DNA from: Corynebacterium spheniscorum
GTDB lineage: Bacteria > Actinomycetota > Actinomycetes > Mycobacteriales > Mycobacteriaceae
Direction of reading: 5' to 3'
Assembly (NCBI RefSeq): GCF_900113445.1
Contig: NZ_FOPJ01000001.1
Location: 284,177-348,176 of the forward strand
DNA: 64,000 nt
Numbering within the stretch: position 1 is the first letter of the stretch; every line of letters starts with the position of its first letter. The notes below the pieces were generated by a model that worked only from the letters and a program-made list of their open reading frames with translations, searched no databases and had not been told where the DNA came from. Made by a program: the position numbers and the translations under genes. Shown piece after piece: positions 6,844-15,661 of this stretch.

Positions 6844-8282
6844 GCCGCACCCAAAGCCACCACGGTGGTGCCGCGTTGCTCAATAAGGCGGCCATTCGCC
6901 CAACTCAGATGAACATCGCCGGTCCACCCACCGCGATCTAGCGCGATGGTGCTTATAACTTTCCCGTCTTTTTCATCCAGGATGGCTAACCCCTCAGCAG
7001 TCGGCATAATCATCCGAGACAACCCTGGGTTATTTTCTTCGCGAGACAGGCTCACCCCGGTGCCGATCACATTGTCAAGCACATAATCGGCTTCCAGTTT
7101 CCCGGGTTTAAAGAAGTGCAGGGCGTGCCCATCCCACCACGTCATATGGTGCGCCAGGTCCGCGGTCACGGGATGAACAAAGCTGGCCTGCCCAAAGGGC
7201 AGATGCTGATCCCCATGGCCCCTAAATGCCTTAGGATGAGCAACCTCAGCGCGGATCTCTGGTGGTGCTGGCACAGCATCTTTAAGCACCTTGTGGGACA
7301 GTTCCTGGCCCTTGTCGTTATAGCTAATCGTTAGCGGCTGCGGGCTTTTCGCATGACGCCCCTTCGGGAACATCACAGCTACCCCTTCAGCATTAATGGC
7401 CACCAAATAAGGATCATCGCTACGACGCGCAGCGGTTTCCTGGCCCTGCGGTGCTGGCTCCTCGTTAGCCTTCTTTAATTCCACCTGGCCAATAAGCTCT
7501 GGCTTACGGGAATCCTCAGGGGTGGTTTTATTCAGCCGCAACCACACCGACCCATCTGCACAGGTCTCCGTTAAAGCCAGCAGATCCTTGCGGGTGAGCG
7601 CAGAATTCGGAATGCAGGTGGGGGCGGGCTGCATCGAAGATTCCTGAGGTGCCTCCACCCGGCCGTATTCCACGGTGCGTACCAAATCTGAACGCCATAG
7701 GGCCACTCGTCCAGGGCTGCCAATTCCCGCTCGATCATTCGAGGACAGTGGTGCCACAATCTCCGGGGCAATCGCGGAACGCGAATAGGCATATTTGCCT
7801 TCAGGAGTGAAGCTTAAGACATCCCCACACCCATGCGGGCCACGATAGGTCACCACAAACTTGTCCCAGGCTTTAGTCAAGGAACACACCGGGCGCGAAC
7901 GCTCATAGCTCCAGAGTTGCTTACCATTGCTATCTACCCCGCGGATAATGGATGAACCATCTTCGGAGTTATTCACAATCAACGTCTGGTCCCGCAAGGT
8001 CACTGGTGCGACAACCCCGGGAAGGGCAGCGGTTTCGGCTTCCCAGATTTCGCGGAGCTTTTGGGGGATGCTCACCGGTGGGCCGTATTGCTTGGGCAGC
8101 TCACCAACCTCGGAGTTATCCAAGTGAGCTTGGTGCGTATCGGAGGTTGCCCACACTGTCCCGACCCCGAAGAGGGCGACTGCGGAGATCAGGGCGGTCG
8201 CCACTAGGTCACCGCGGGTCCGGCGCAAAATAGGGGCCGGAATATGCCTCATGGGTGCTTTCCGAGATGCGGAGGAACTCAC
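6840..8282 (-). CDS. Membrane-anchored extracytoplasmic protein of the Rv3212 type
   Basis: 480 residues. A positively charged N-terminus (RRTRGDLVATALIS) is followed by one hydrophobic helix (about residues 27-46), then a long extracytoplasmic domain with beta-propeller-like features (repeated strands such as LIVNNSEDGSSIIRGVDSNGKQLWSYE, AINAEGVAVMFPKG, GLAILDEKDGKVISTIALDRGGW), reminiscent of PQQ/WD-like sheets. It is the counterpart by position and general character of mycobacterial Rv3212, which lies next to rhlE. Function is unknown. It lies downstream of rhlE on the same strand with a 121-bp gap. Confidence 0.8.
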   Translation of the reverse strand: MSSSASRKAPMRHIPAPILRRTRGDLVATALISAVALFGVGTVWATSDTHQAHLDNSEVGELPKQYGPPVSIPQKLREIWEAETAALPGVVAPVTLRDQTLIVNNSEDGSSIIRGVDSNGKQLWSYERSRPVCSLTKAWDKFVVTYRGPHGCGDVLSFTPEGKYAYSRSAIAPEIVAPLSSNDRAGIGSPGRVALWRSDLVRTVEYGRVEAPQESSMQPAPTCIPNSALTRKDLLALTETCADGSVWLRLNKTTPEDSRKPELIGQVELKKANEEPAPQGQETAARRSDDPYLVAINAEGVAVMFPKGRHAKSPQPLTISYNDKGQELSHKVLKDAVPAPPEIRAEVAHPKAFRGHGDQHLPFGQASFVHPVTADLAHHMTWWDGHALHFFKPGKLEADYVLDNVIGTGVSLSREENNPGLSRMIMPTAEGLAILDEKDGKVISTIALDRGGWTGDVHLSWANGRLIEQRGTTVVALGAA

Positions 8283-8403
8283 CGAGCTTGCCCTTTCTGG
8301 GAGGAACTATCAGGATGCGGTGGGTGAAAATACAACTCTAAGTGCGTCAAGCTTCTGCGCACAAAAGTCTAACCTAAGCGCAGTTACTGCTTGGGTAGTG
8401 CAC

Positions 8404-9759
8404 CTAGCGGCGCCGATGAGCGCTTCCGCCGCGCTTCGCAGCACCACGAGAGGCACCGCGAGACGCACCCCGCGCTGCACCACGTCCGCCGCTGCGCGGA
8501 CGTTGCTTCAGGATGGATGGGCCACCAAAAACTTTCCGTGGTGGGCCAACATAGTCATCTGCGCCTTCGGGGATATCAAGGGCATCAAAAAGCTCTGGGG
8601 AGGTAGAGAACCATTGCTCCGGATCCGGCTGCTTAAGATCTAGCTCCGAATCGATGAGCTTCCATTTTGCTAACTCGTCATAGCCAACCAGGGTGACGGC
8701 GATACCGGAATGCCCAGCACGACCAGTACGACCAATGCGGTGCACATAGGTCATGGGATCATCCGGGGTTTGGTAGTTGATGACGTGGGTGACTTCATCA
8801 ACATCAATGCCGCGGGCAGCCACATCGGTAGCAACCAGAATTTCGATGGTGCCATCGCGGAACGCATTCAAAGAGCGCTCGCGGGCCGGCTGCCCCATAT
8901 CGCCATGTACCGAACCCACGGTGAAACCGCGGCCAGCGAGATCCTCGGCCACTTCAGCAGCGGTGCGCTTCGTGCGCACGAAAATGAGGGTGCGACCACG
9001 GCCACGGGATTGCAGGATGCGGGCGGTAATAGCGGCCTTGTCCATGCGGTGTGCCTGGAATACCACCTGCTTGGTGGATGCATGGGTTTGTTGGGCATCT
9101 TCTGCTTCGGCACGGATATGCACCGGGCGATCCATGAAGGTGCGGGCTAAGGCAATAATCGGCCCCGGCATGGTGGCGGAGAAGAGCATGGTTTGGTGCT
9201 TATGCGTCAAGGCCGTGAGGATCTTCTCAATATCCGGGAGGAAACCAAGGTCGAGCATTTCATCGGCTTCATCAAGCACGAGGACTGCCACCTGGCCCAG
9301 CTGCAAAGCGCCACGCTGATGCAGGTCGATGAGACGCCCAGGGGTGCCCACAATGACATCCACGCCGGCTTCGAGGGCATCAGTTTGCTCCTCATAGGGG
9401 CGGCCACCATAGATGGTGAGGATGCGGACCGGCAGGTTCTTGGCCGCTACTTTGAGGTCTTCGCCCACCTGCACCGCGAGTTCGCGGGTGGGCACAACCA
9501 CCAGGGCCCGCGGGGTGCCGTCGAGTTCGGCAACATCTGCGGAGTCAAAGACTCGATCTAAAAGCGGCACCCCGAAACCAAGGGTTTTGCCCATGCCGGT
9601 TCGGGCCTGGCCAATGAGGTCGGTGCCATCTAATGCGAGCGGCAAAGTGAGCTCTTGGATGGCGAAGGTGCGCGTGATGCCGACTTGGCTAAGGGCGTCG
9701 GTAATCTCTACCGCAACCCCTAACTCGGCGAAGGAGGGATTCGGGCTCTTTGCAGACAC
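8404..9759 (-). CDS. rhlE: DEAD-box ATP-dependent RNA helicase RhlE
   Basis: 451 residues from a GTG. All helicase motifs are seen in order: FAELGV and a Q motif (TFAIQELTLPLAL), AQARTGMGKT (Walker A), PTRELAVQV, TPGRLIDL, VLDEADEMLDLGF (DEAD), SATMP, then RTLIFVRTKR, ATDVAARGIDV and HRIGRTGRAG. The C-terminus is a Gly/Arg-rich tail (SGGRGAARGASRGASRGAAKRGG) typical of RNA-binding helicases. It unwinds RNA duplexes in ribosome assembly or mRNA turnover. It is divergent from the DUF3107 gene, with a GC-rich palindrome in between. Confidence 0.93.
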   Translation of the reverse strand: MSAKSPNPSFAELGVAVEITDALSQVGITRTFAIQELTLPLALDGTDLIGQARTGMGKTLGFGVPLLDRVFDSADVAELDGTPRALVVVPTRELAVQVGEDLKVAAKNLPVRILTIYGGRPYEEQTDALEAGVDVIVGTPGRLIDLHQRGALQLGQVAVLVLDEADEMLDLGFLPDIEKILTALTHKHQTMLFSATMPGPIIALARTFMDRPVHIRAEAEDAQQTHASTKQVVFQAHRMDKAAITARILQSRGRGRTLIFVRTKRTAAEVAEDLAGRGFTVGSVHGDMGQPARERSLNAFRDGTIEILVATDVAARGIDVDEVTHVINYQTPDDPMTYVHRIGRTGRAGHSGIAVTLVGYDELAKWKLIDSELDLKQPDPEQWFSTSPELFDALDIPEGADDYVGPPRKVFGGPSILKQRPRSGGRGAARGASRGASRGAAKRGGSAHRRR

Positions 9760-9816
9760 ACCTTAGATACTACGGACAGCGGTCTATGATGGGGGCCGTA
9801 CCCCCGCGCGGCCAGA

Positions 9817-9829
9817 TACCCCGGGGGTA
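9817..9829. promoter_or_regulatory. Palindrome TACCCC-G-GGGGTA between rhlE and DUF3107
   Basis: A perfect 13-bp inverted repeat in the divergent promoter region. It resembles the CsoR-family palindrome at 59123 but with a one-base centre instead of two. A metal- or thiol-responsive repressor site is possible, not shown. Confidence 0.35.
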
Positions 9830-9876
9830 ATGTGTAGACCTCATAAAGAAGTCAAAGACAGAAAGCAGGCAACTTC

Positions 9877-10104
9877 GTGGAGATCAAAATCGGATTCGTC
9901 GATTCACCCCGGGAATTGAGCATCACCATGGAAGGCAGCCAAGAAGATCTGGCTGGCCGTATCCACGATGCGCTCAGCCAAACCCAGGGCACCTTGGACC
10001 TTCAGGACACCAAAGGCCACCGTTTCATTATCCGCAATGAACGCATCGCCTATGTAGAGCTAGGTAAAGGCCAAGCCCGCCCCGTGGGCTTCGCCGGCAT
10101 CTAA
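9877..10104 (+). CDS. DUF3107 protein (TB9.4 family)
   Basis: 75 residues from a GTG, with GAAAGCAGG before it. The sequence starts MEIKIGFVDSPRELSI and ends AYVELGKGQARPVGFAGI, the typical DUF3107 pattern. The family is small, soluble, restricted to actinobacteria and without known function; the mycobacterial member is Rv3208A (TB9.4). Position beside a DUF3152 gene is conserved. Confidence 0.9.
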   Translation: MEIKIGFVDSPRELSITMEGSQEDLAGRIHDALSQTQGTLDLQDTKGHRFIIRNERIAYVELGKGQARPVGFAGI

Positions 10105-10117
10105 ACTCATTAGCAAT

Positions 10118-11119
10118 ATGTCCGAGGACCACCAGCGCGGCCGACACCCTCATCGCCACCAGCAGCCCCCAAAGCAAGAACCACACCAACGCAAACACGA
10201 ACCTGCGTTGGTGCGCTTCGCCCGCGATTATGGCTGGCGCGCCTATGCCATTCCGGTACTCATCGTGATTACCGGGTGGGTCATTATGGACTTGGTGGTC
10301 CCCAGCGTGGGGGAGAGCTCCACCTCAGCCACGAGCTCTAGCAGCACCGTAGTTATCAGCAGCAACCCCACGATCTCGGGCAAAGCCCAAAGCGACACCA
10401 CCGAAACCGCCGGACCGGACCCAGCAACCTTTGCCCCGCTGGACATCCCCCTAAATGAATTGCCACCAGGCGGTGACTATGCCCAACACGGCGATGGCAC
10501 CTACCGTGAAGTGGGACGGCCTGGGGTGGCTGCCGGGGAAGGTAAGGAACGGGTGGTGCGCTACGCCGTGGAGATCGAAAATGGAGTGGATACGGCCAGT
10601 ATTGGTGGCGATGATGCCTTTGCCGCGATGATTGATGCGACGCTGACGGACCCGAAGGGGTGGACCGCGGATCCGCGTTTCCGATTTGAGCATGTGGCGG
10701 CGAATGATAATCCGAATATGCGGATTCAGCTGAGCTCTTTGGATACCACTCATAAGCTGTGCGGCAATGAACTGGGAATGGAAACCAGCTGTCACCACAT
10801 CGAAGGAACCCGCGTGGTGTTGAATCATTCGCGCTGGGTACGAGGGGCGGTGACCTTCCAGGGGGATCTGGGGTCGTATCGCCAATACCTGGTGAATCAT
10901 GAGGTGGGCCATGGCATTGGGTATGCCCTGCATGAGGCCTGTGGTGGGGATGGGCAATTAGCGCCGGTGATGATGCAGCAATCCCTGAGTTTGAATAATT
11001 CGGAGTTGCATCGTATTGATCCGCGCGAGGTGTATCCGGATGATAATGCCACCTGTAAGGCGAACCCGTGGCCCTATCCGAACCCCGCGGCGGCGAAGCC
11101 GGGGGAGAAAAAGCGCTAG
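10118..11119 (+). CDS. DUF3152 membrane-anchored zinc metalloprotease-like protein
   Basis: 333 residues. A His/Gln-rich cytoplasmic head (about residues 1-40) precedes one membrane helix (AIPVLIVITGWVIMDLVV), a Ser/Thr-rich linker, and the DUF3152 domain: GIGYALHEAC preceded by LVNHEVGH, that is an HExxH zinc-protease motif within HEVGHGIGYALH. Two conserved cysteine pairs are visible (KLCGNELGMETSC, EAC...ATC). It is thought to act outside the membrane; substrate unknown. It follows DUF3107 by 13 bp, suggesting cotranscription. The mycobacterial counterpart is Rv3207c. Confidence 0.88.
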   Translation: MSEDHQRGRHPHRHQQPPKQEPHQRKHEPALVRFARDYGWRAYAIPVLIVITGWVIMDLVVPSVGESSTSATSSSSTVVISSNPTISGKAQSDTTETAGPDPATFAPLDIPLNELPPGGDYAQHGDGTYREVGRPGVAAGEGKERVVRYAVEIENGVDTASIGGDDAFAAMIDATLTDPKGWTADPRFRFEHVAANDNPNMRIQLSSLDTTHKLCGNELGMETSCHHIEGTRVVLNHSRWVRGAVTFQGDLGSYRQYLVNHEVGHGIGYALHEACGGDGQLAPVMMQQSLSLNNSELHRIDPREVYPDDNATCKANPWPYPNPAAAKPGEKKR

Positions 11120-11174
11120 GTGTGTCCGTGTGCTGCGCGCCGGGAAGGGGGAGGACACGGTAGCGTTCAGAGGT

Positions 11175-12155
11175 ATGGAAGAGTGCAGCACGCCAGCTGA
11201 GCGCGCCGAGACGGCTGAGAAGCACCATGAGGCCGCTTCGCCCGCATTGGCTTTTGACACCGAGGTGCCGGAGCAGATCTATCAAGCACTATGGCTAGAA
11301 GATGGTCATGGTGCTAGCAGTGCTGCGCCGGTGACCGATGCCCTGGATGCCGCGTGGGCCAATGGCTGGCGGATTGGGGCAGTCGCCTACTCCCGAGTGT
11401 TATCGCCGGTTGCCGCAGCGTGGTCGGCACGGATCCGCACCCGATTGAAGGTGCCGGGGCTGCGGGTAGCGCGCCCGATATATTCCACGGATGGCCGTTT
11501 CGTGGTGGCTGGGTGGCGTGCTGATTCTTGGGTGCAGGGGGTGGTAAGCCGCCGGGTTGATGAAACCGTGGCTGCGGCTTTGCGCCTGGATTCTGTGCTT
11601 GCGGGGCATTCCATTCCAGAACATGCACTATTAGCGCCGGAGGAATGCACTGACCCTTATAGTCGTGCGGACCGCCTGGCTGCTCAAACGACGTTGCATC
11701 CCCAAGATGATGTGGCAGTGCACCGTGCGCTGACTGCGATTCCGGCGGCAGCGCAGCTATGTCACGCTGACATGTTGGGGACCACGATTTATTCTGGCGC
11801 CAATCCTCCGGTGCTTACCGATGTGGTGGCCACGGCCCGCCCACGTGGGTATACCGCGGCTTTGGCGATGGTGGATGGGTTGCTTGGGGGCTTTGTTGAT
11901 GAGGACATTATTGACCGCTATGTGGATGAGATTCCGCACCTGCGGACCCTGATGCTTTTGGGGTTGCGGTACCGCATTATTTTGGATGCGGAGCTTCGGG
12001 TGATCAGCGCCGGTGATAGTAGCGTGTTCGAACGATATGAAAAGGCTGAGGAATTAATTAACGCAGCTAGAGTAGCTACCCCGATAGTAGGGAAAAAGGA
12101 GTTCCGTTCGAATATTGAGCGGGTTAGAGAGGCGATTGTGACCCGTACTGTCTGA
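11175..12155 (+). CDS. TIGR02569-family actinobacterial protein
   Basis: 326 residues from the ATG at 11175 (MEECSTPAERAE). The open frame extends upstream but overlaps DUF3152 and is Arg-rich there, an out-of-frame artefact; a GTG at 11130 is a less likely alternative. The body matches the TIGR02569 protein encoded between DUF3152 and adnA in actinobacteria (Rv3205c-like), with segments ARPIYSTDGRFVVAGWRA, VDETVAAALRLDSVL, and DPYSRADRLAA. Function is unknown. It ends 13 bp before adnA, so it is probably in the same transcript. Confidence 0.8.
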   Translation: MEECSTPAERAETAEKHHEAASPALAFDTEVPEQIYQALWLEDGHGASSAAPVTDALDAAWANGWRIGAVAYSRVLSPVAAAWSARIRTRLKVPGLRVARPIYSTDGRFVVAGWRADSWVQGVVSRRVDETVAAALRLDSVLAGHSIPEHALLAPEECTDPYSRADRLAAQTTLHPQDDVAVHRALTAIPAAAQLCHADMLGTTIYSGANPPVLTDVVATARPRGYTAALAMVDGLLGGFVDEDIIDRYVDEIPHLRTLMLLGLRYRIILDAELRVISAGDSSVFERYEKAEELINAARVATPIVGKKEFRSNIERVREAIVTRTV

Positions 12156-12168
12156 CATACTGTTAGGC

Positions 12169-15100
12169 ATGGATAAGCAGAAGACCTCTCGATTCGCACA
12201 ACCAGAAACCCCGCAGGTGGTTCTCACCGAAGCGGACATCACGCAACCAGAGCGCCAGTGGGGCGAAGACGCCCAGGCGTTAATGGCCGAAGGTGCCAGC
12301 GGCACCTATCGCGTACGAGGGGTTGCCGGTAGCGGCAAAACCTCTTTGTTGGTGGAAACCGCGATTGCTCGCCTCAAGCAAGGACTCCCGGGTTCCGGAC
12401 TGCTCATTATCTCCCCCTCCAAGGACACCGCTATTCGGGTTCGCCGACAATTAGTCGAAGAGTTAAGGGCGGAAGATCCTGAGGGCACCTCTTTTGTCAG
12501 CGATGGTGCGATGGTGCGCTCGGTGCACTCCCTGGCGTTTGGTCTTTTGCATAAGGCCGCAGCGCGGCTGCGCCATGAGCAAAGCAAAAATGGTGAGGAA
12601 GCCACCCTTGGGGAAGTGCGCTTAATTACCGGTGCGGAACAAGATCAAGTTATTCGCGAACTTCTCGAAGGCGATGCGGATCGCGGCGGGGAATATTGGC
12701 CAGAAGAGTATCGCCCGGCGCTGAAGATGTTGGGGTTTGCTCGCCAATTGCGTGACTTCCTATTACGCGCCATTGAGCGCGGGCTGACGCCGCAGCGCCT
12801 GCAGGAATTAGGGAAGACTTATCAGCGCCCCATTTGGACGGCTGCTGGGTATTTCTTGGATGAGTATGAAAAAACCCAGGCGCTTGCGGGGCCGCGTAAC
12901 CTTTCCGCCCCGGAGCTGCTTAATGCTGCCTTGGCGATTTTCGACCAGGCCGAGGATGATCCGAAACTTCATACCCTGCTCATTGATGATGCGCAGAACC
13001 TGGATCCGACCTCTGCGGAACTTTTGCAGCTGTTGATGCCGGCTACCCAGCTGGTGGTTATTGCTGGGGATGAAGAGCAAAGCGTGTTCCGCTTCCGTGG
13101 CGCGAACCCGGACTTCTTGCTTAAGACCGCGGTGGATAAGGACATTGATCTTGGGACTAGCCACCGTAACCCCAGCGTGCGAGTAGCAACTGTGGATGGT
13201 GCTAACTCGGAGATGGTGTTTGTTGCGGATGCGATCCGGCGCGCACACCTGCTTCAAGATGTGCCGTGGAAGGATATTGCGGTGATCACCCGCAATGATT
13301 CCCAACTACGTGGGCTCAAGCGGGTCCTAGCAGCAGCGGATATCCCCATGCACCTAGGTGGCAGCGCCATTGTGCTTTCTGAATACACCATTGTTACCGG
13401 CATTCTCTTTGGTTTGCAGGCACTCTATCGCGAGCTCAGCGACCATGAGTTTGAGCGGCTGATGGTTGGCCCAATTGGCGGCAGTGACCCGGTGATGCTG
13501 AAGCGTTTGCTGCGCCGCCTACGTCTATGTGAGATCCATTTGGGTGGCCAGCGTCCGGCCATTAAGTTCCTCCAGGACCTGGTGGATCCGCGGCGTGCTG
13601 AGGTGGCTGAAGAAGAAGCTGAAATCGAGCGCACCCTCAATTCGCGAGAGAAGCAGATCCTTGAGCGCATGCGCCGGGTAATGGCTGCTGCCTATAAGGC
13701 TCATAGCAATAACGGCAGCCTAGAAGATGTGCTCTGGGCGCTATGGGATGCCACTGGTCTGAGCCACCGGCTCTTAGCTGAATCCTTACGCGGCGGGGCA
13801 GCAGGTGCCCAAGCCGATATGGATCTTGATGCCATGATGGCGCTGTTCGATGCCGCCGGTGAATTCGTGGAACGCCGTCCCAACGCCACCATCGAGGCTT
13901 TTGTTCGTCACATTATGGAGCAAGAACTCGCCACCGGTGTGCGTGAGCGCCGCGCCGTGGAGCGCGATGCGGTGACCTTGGTGAAGGCGCATAGCGCGGT
14001 TGGGCGTCAATGGCACAGCGTGATTGTGTGCGGTGTGCAAGAAGGAATCTGGCCGCAGATGGGTGCTACCGGTTCGCTGTTTGAACAAGATAAATTCATC
14101 GACCTGCTCGATGAAGGCATTGATCCTTCTATCCCCATTTCTCAAGCCAGCGAACAGCTTGCGGAAGAACGCCGCCTGTTTAAGTTGGCGTGCCACCGCG
14201 CCACCGACCAGTTGCTGGTCACCGCGGTAACCGAAGGTGCGGATGAGGATCTTCAAGAGCCCTCACGCTTCTTGGATGAACTGTGTAAGGAGTATTCGAT
14301 CGAGGAGCCCGCGCAGGTATCTACCCAGGTACTAGGCGCCACTGAAACTCCTTTGGATAACGCTAGCCCCACTGGTGGACAAGCCTGGTTAAGGCATATG
14401 TCGGTGCCTTCGCTTATCGGTGAGCTGCGCAGCGTGCTGTGCTCTGAGAACAGCATGATCTCCGAAGCGACGCGTCAGCAAGCTGCCCGTCAGCTTGCAC
14501 GTCTTGCCGAGGCCGGCATCTATGGTGCACACCCGGATGATTGGTGGGCAACGACCGAGCCCTCCACTAATGAACCGCTGGAACACGGTGACGTAGTGTG
14601 GCTCTCGCCTTCGCAGGTGGAGAACCTCGATGGATGCCCGATGTGCGCGGTACTTGGCCGACTCATCGAAGATGAGGAAACTCCGCTCCAATTGACGCGG
14701 GGCATTTTGGTTCACGCTTATGCTGAAGCAGTTTCTCAAGGCGCGCCACGCGAGGAAGCCGCGAAGCTGACGGTGGATGCTTATGCCGACAGCCTTCGAG
14801 AGCCAGAAAGTATGCACGCCTCGATGATCGCCACCTTCGAGAAGGTTCTCAATGCCGTGAACAACTGGTTGGATAATGAAAAACCAAAAGCTGCTTCCGA
14901 ACTGGTTGCTGCCGAGAAAAGCTTTGAGGTGTTGTTGCCCAAGCCGGAAGATAGTGACGTGCAGGTTGGTCTACGCGGACGGATCGACCGAGTAGACCGT
15001 TTACTCGAAAATCAAAAGCTGCGCATTATCGACTTCAAGAGCAGCAAAACGGCTGTTACCGTTGCCGAAGCGCAAGATAATAAGCAGCTCGAATGCTACC

Positions 15101-15486
15101 AATTCGCGCTCTTCCAAGAATTGCAAGCAGAGGGAACAGATCCGGGTACCCAGAACCTCTGGGAAGAGACTCTGGATAGTGCGCGCTTGGTGTACCCGGC
15201 GGATGCGACTAACGCCAATCTGCCAAAAGAGAGGAAGCAATTCGCAATGGCGGAAGCTGCTCTGGAAGAGTTTGCGCTCAAACTCCAACGTCTTGGCGAG
15301 GAAAGCCTAGGCCCAGTACTGCGGGCGAGCCATGGTGATCACTGTAAATTCTCGAAGATCCGGGATATCAGCCCGGTCGGCTCAGGCGGTAGCTATGCCT
15401 GCGACCAGAAGATCCAAAACCAAGATCTTTCCTTCCTCGACCGTCTTCTTATCCAGGAAGAGTCGAATGCAGGCACGACCGACTAA
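12169..15486 (+). CDS. adnA: AdnA, helicase-nuclease subunit for double-strand break resection
   Basis: 1105 residues. With AdnB it forms the AdnAB motor-nuclease that resects DNA ends for recombination in mycobacteria. N-terminal UvrD-like motor: Walker A GVAGSGKTS (residues 51-59), then a Walker B reading LLIDDAQNLDP (about 270), Asp in place of the usual Glu, fitting the weaker motor reported for AdnA. C-terminal RecB-type nuclease: GRIDRVDR (about 937), IIDFKSSK (about 954) and QLECYQFALFQ. Cysteines at about 823/826 (CPMC) and 1058/1077 could form an Fe-S site as in AddB-type nucleases; that is inferred. It is 175 bp upstream of adnB. Confidence 0.92.
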   Translation: MDKQKTSRFAQPETPQVVLTEADITQPERQWGEDAQALMAEGASGTYRVRGVAGSGKTSLLVETAIARLKQGLPGSGLLIISPSKDTAIRVRRQLVEELRAEDPEGTSFVSDGAMVRSVHSLAFGLLHKAAARLRHEQSKNGEEATLGEVRLITGAEQDQVIRELLEGDADRGGEYWPEEYRPALKMLGFARQLRDFLLRAIERGLTPQRLQELGKTYQRPIWTAAGYFLDEYEKTQALAGPRNLSAPELLNAALAIFDQAEDDPKLHTLLIDDAQNLDPTSAELLQLLMPATQLVVIAGDEEQSVFRFRGANPDFLLKTAVDKDIDLGTSHRNPSVRVATVDGANSEMVFVADAIRRAHLLQDVPWKDIAVITRNDSQLRGLKRVLAAADIPMHLGGSAIVLSEYTIVTGILFGLQALYRELSDHEFERLMVGPIGGSDPVMLKRLLRRLRLCEIHLGGQRPAIKFLQDLVDPRRAEVAEEEAEIERTLNSREKQILERMRRVMAAAYKAHSNNGSLEDVLWALWDATGLSHRLLAESLRGGAAGAQADMDLDAMMALFDAAGEFVERRPNATIEAFVRHIMEQELATGVRERRAVERDAVTLVKAHSAVGRQWHSVIVCGVQEGIWPQMGATGSLFEQDKFIDLLDEGIDPSIPISQASEQLAEERRLFKLACHRATDQLLVTAVTEGADEDLQEPSRFLDELCKEYSIEEPAQVSTQVLGATETPLDNASPTGGQAWLRHMSVPSLIGELRSVLCSENSMISEATRQQAARQLARLAEAGIYGAHPDDWWATTEPSTNEPLEHGDVVWLSPSQVENLDGCPMCAVLGRLIEDEETPLQLTRGILVHAYAEAVSQGAPREEAAKLTVDAYADSLREPESMHASMIATFEKVLNAVNNWLDNEKPKAASELVAAEKSFEVLLPKPEDSDVQVGLRGRIDRVDRLLENQKLRIIDFKSSKTAVTVAEAQDNKQLECYQFALFQELQAEGTDPGTQNLWEETLDSARLVYPADATNANLPKERKQFAMAEAALEEFALKLQRLGEESLGPVLRASHGDHCKFSKIRDISPVGSGGSYACDQKIQNQDLSFLDRLLIQEESNAGTTD

Positions 15487-15661
15487 CCAAGCACAGCAGC
15501 CGCAGGATTCCTTCAAGAACAACTGATTGGCGAGGATACAGCCGAGCCAGGGGCGAATACACACCCCGGGCTCCACGGGTATCACCCACAACTCTCGAAT
15601 TGGGATCCCAAGCACATGACCGGCTTTGACACACATAGGAACCAAGAGAATAGGCAAGACA

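Noticed and set aside
10356..11285. 309-codon minus-strand open frame opposite the DUF3152 gene
   Set aside because: Pro/Ser/His/Arg-rich shadow of a well-supported gene in high-GC DNA.
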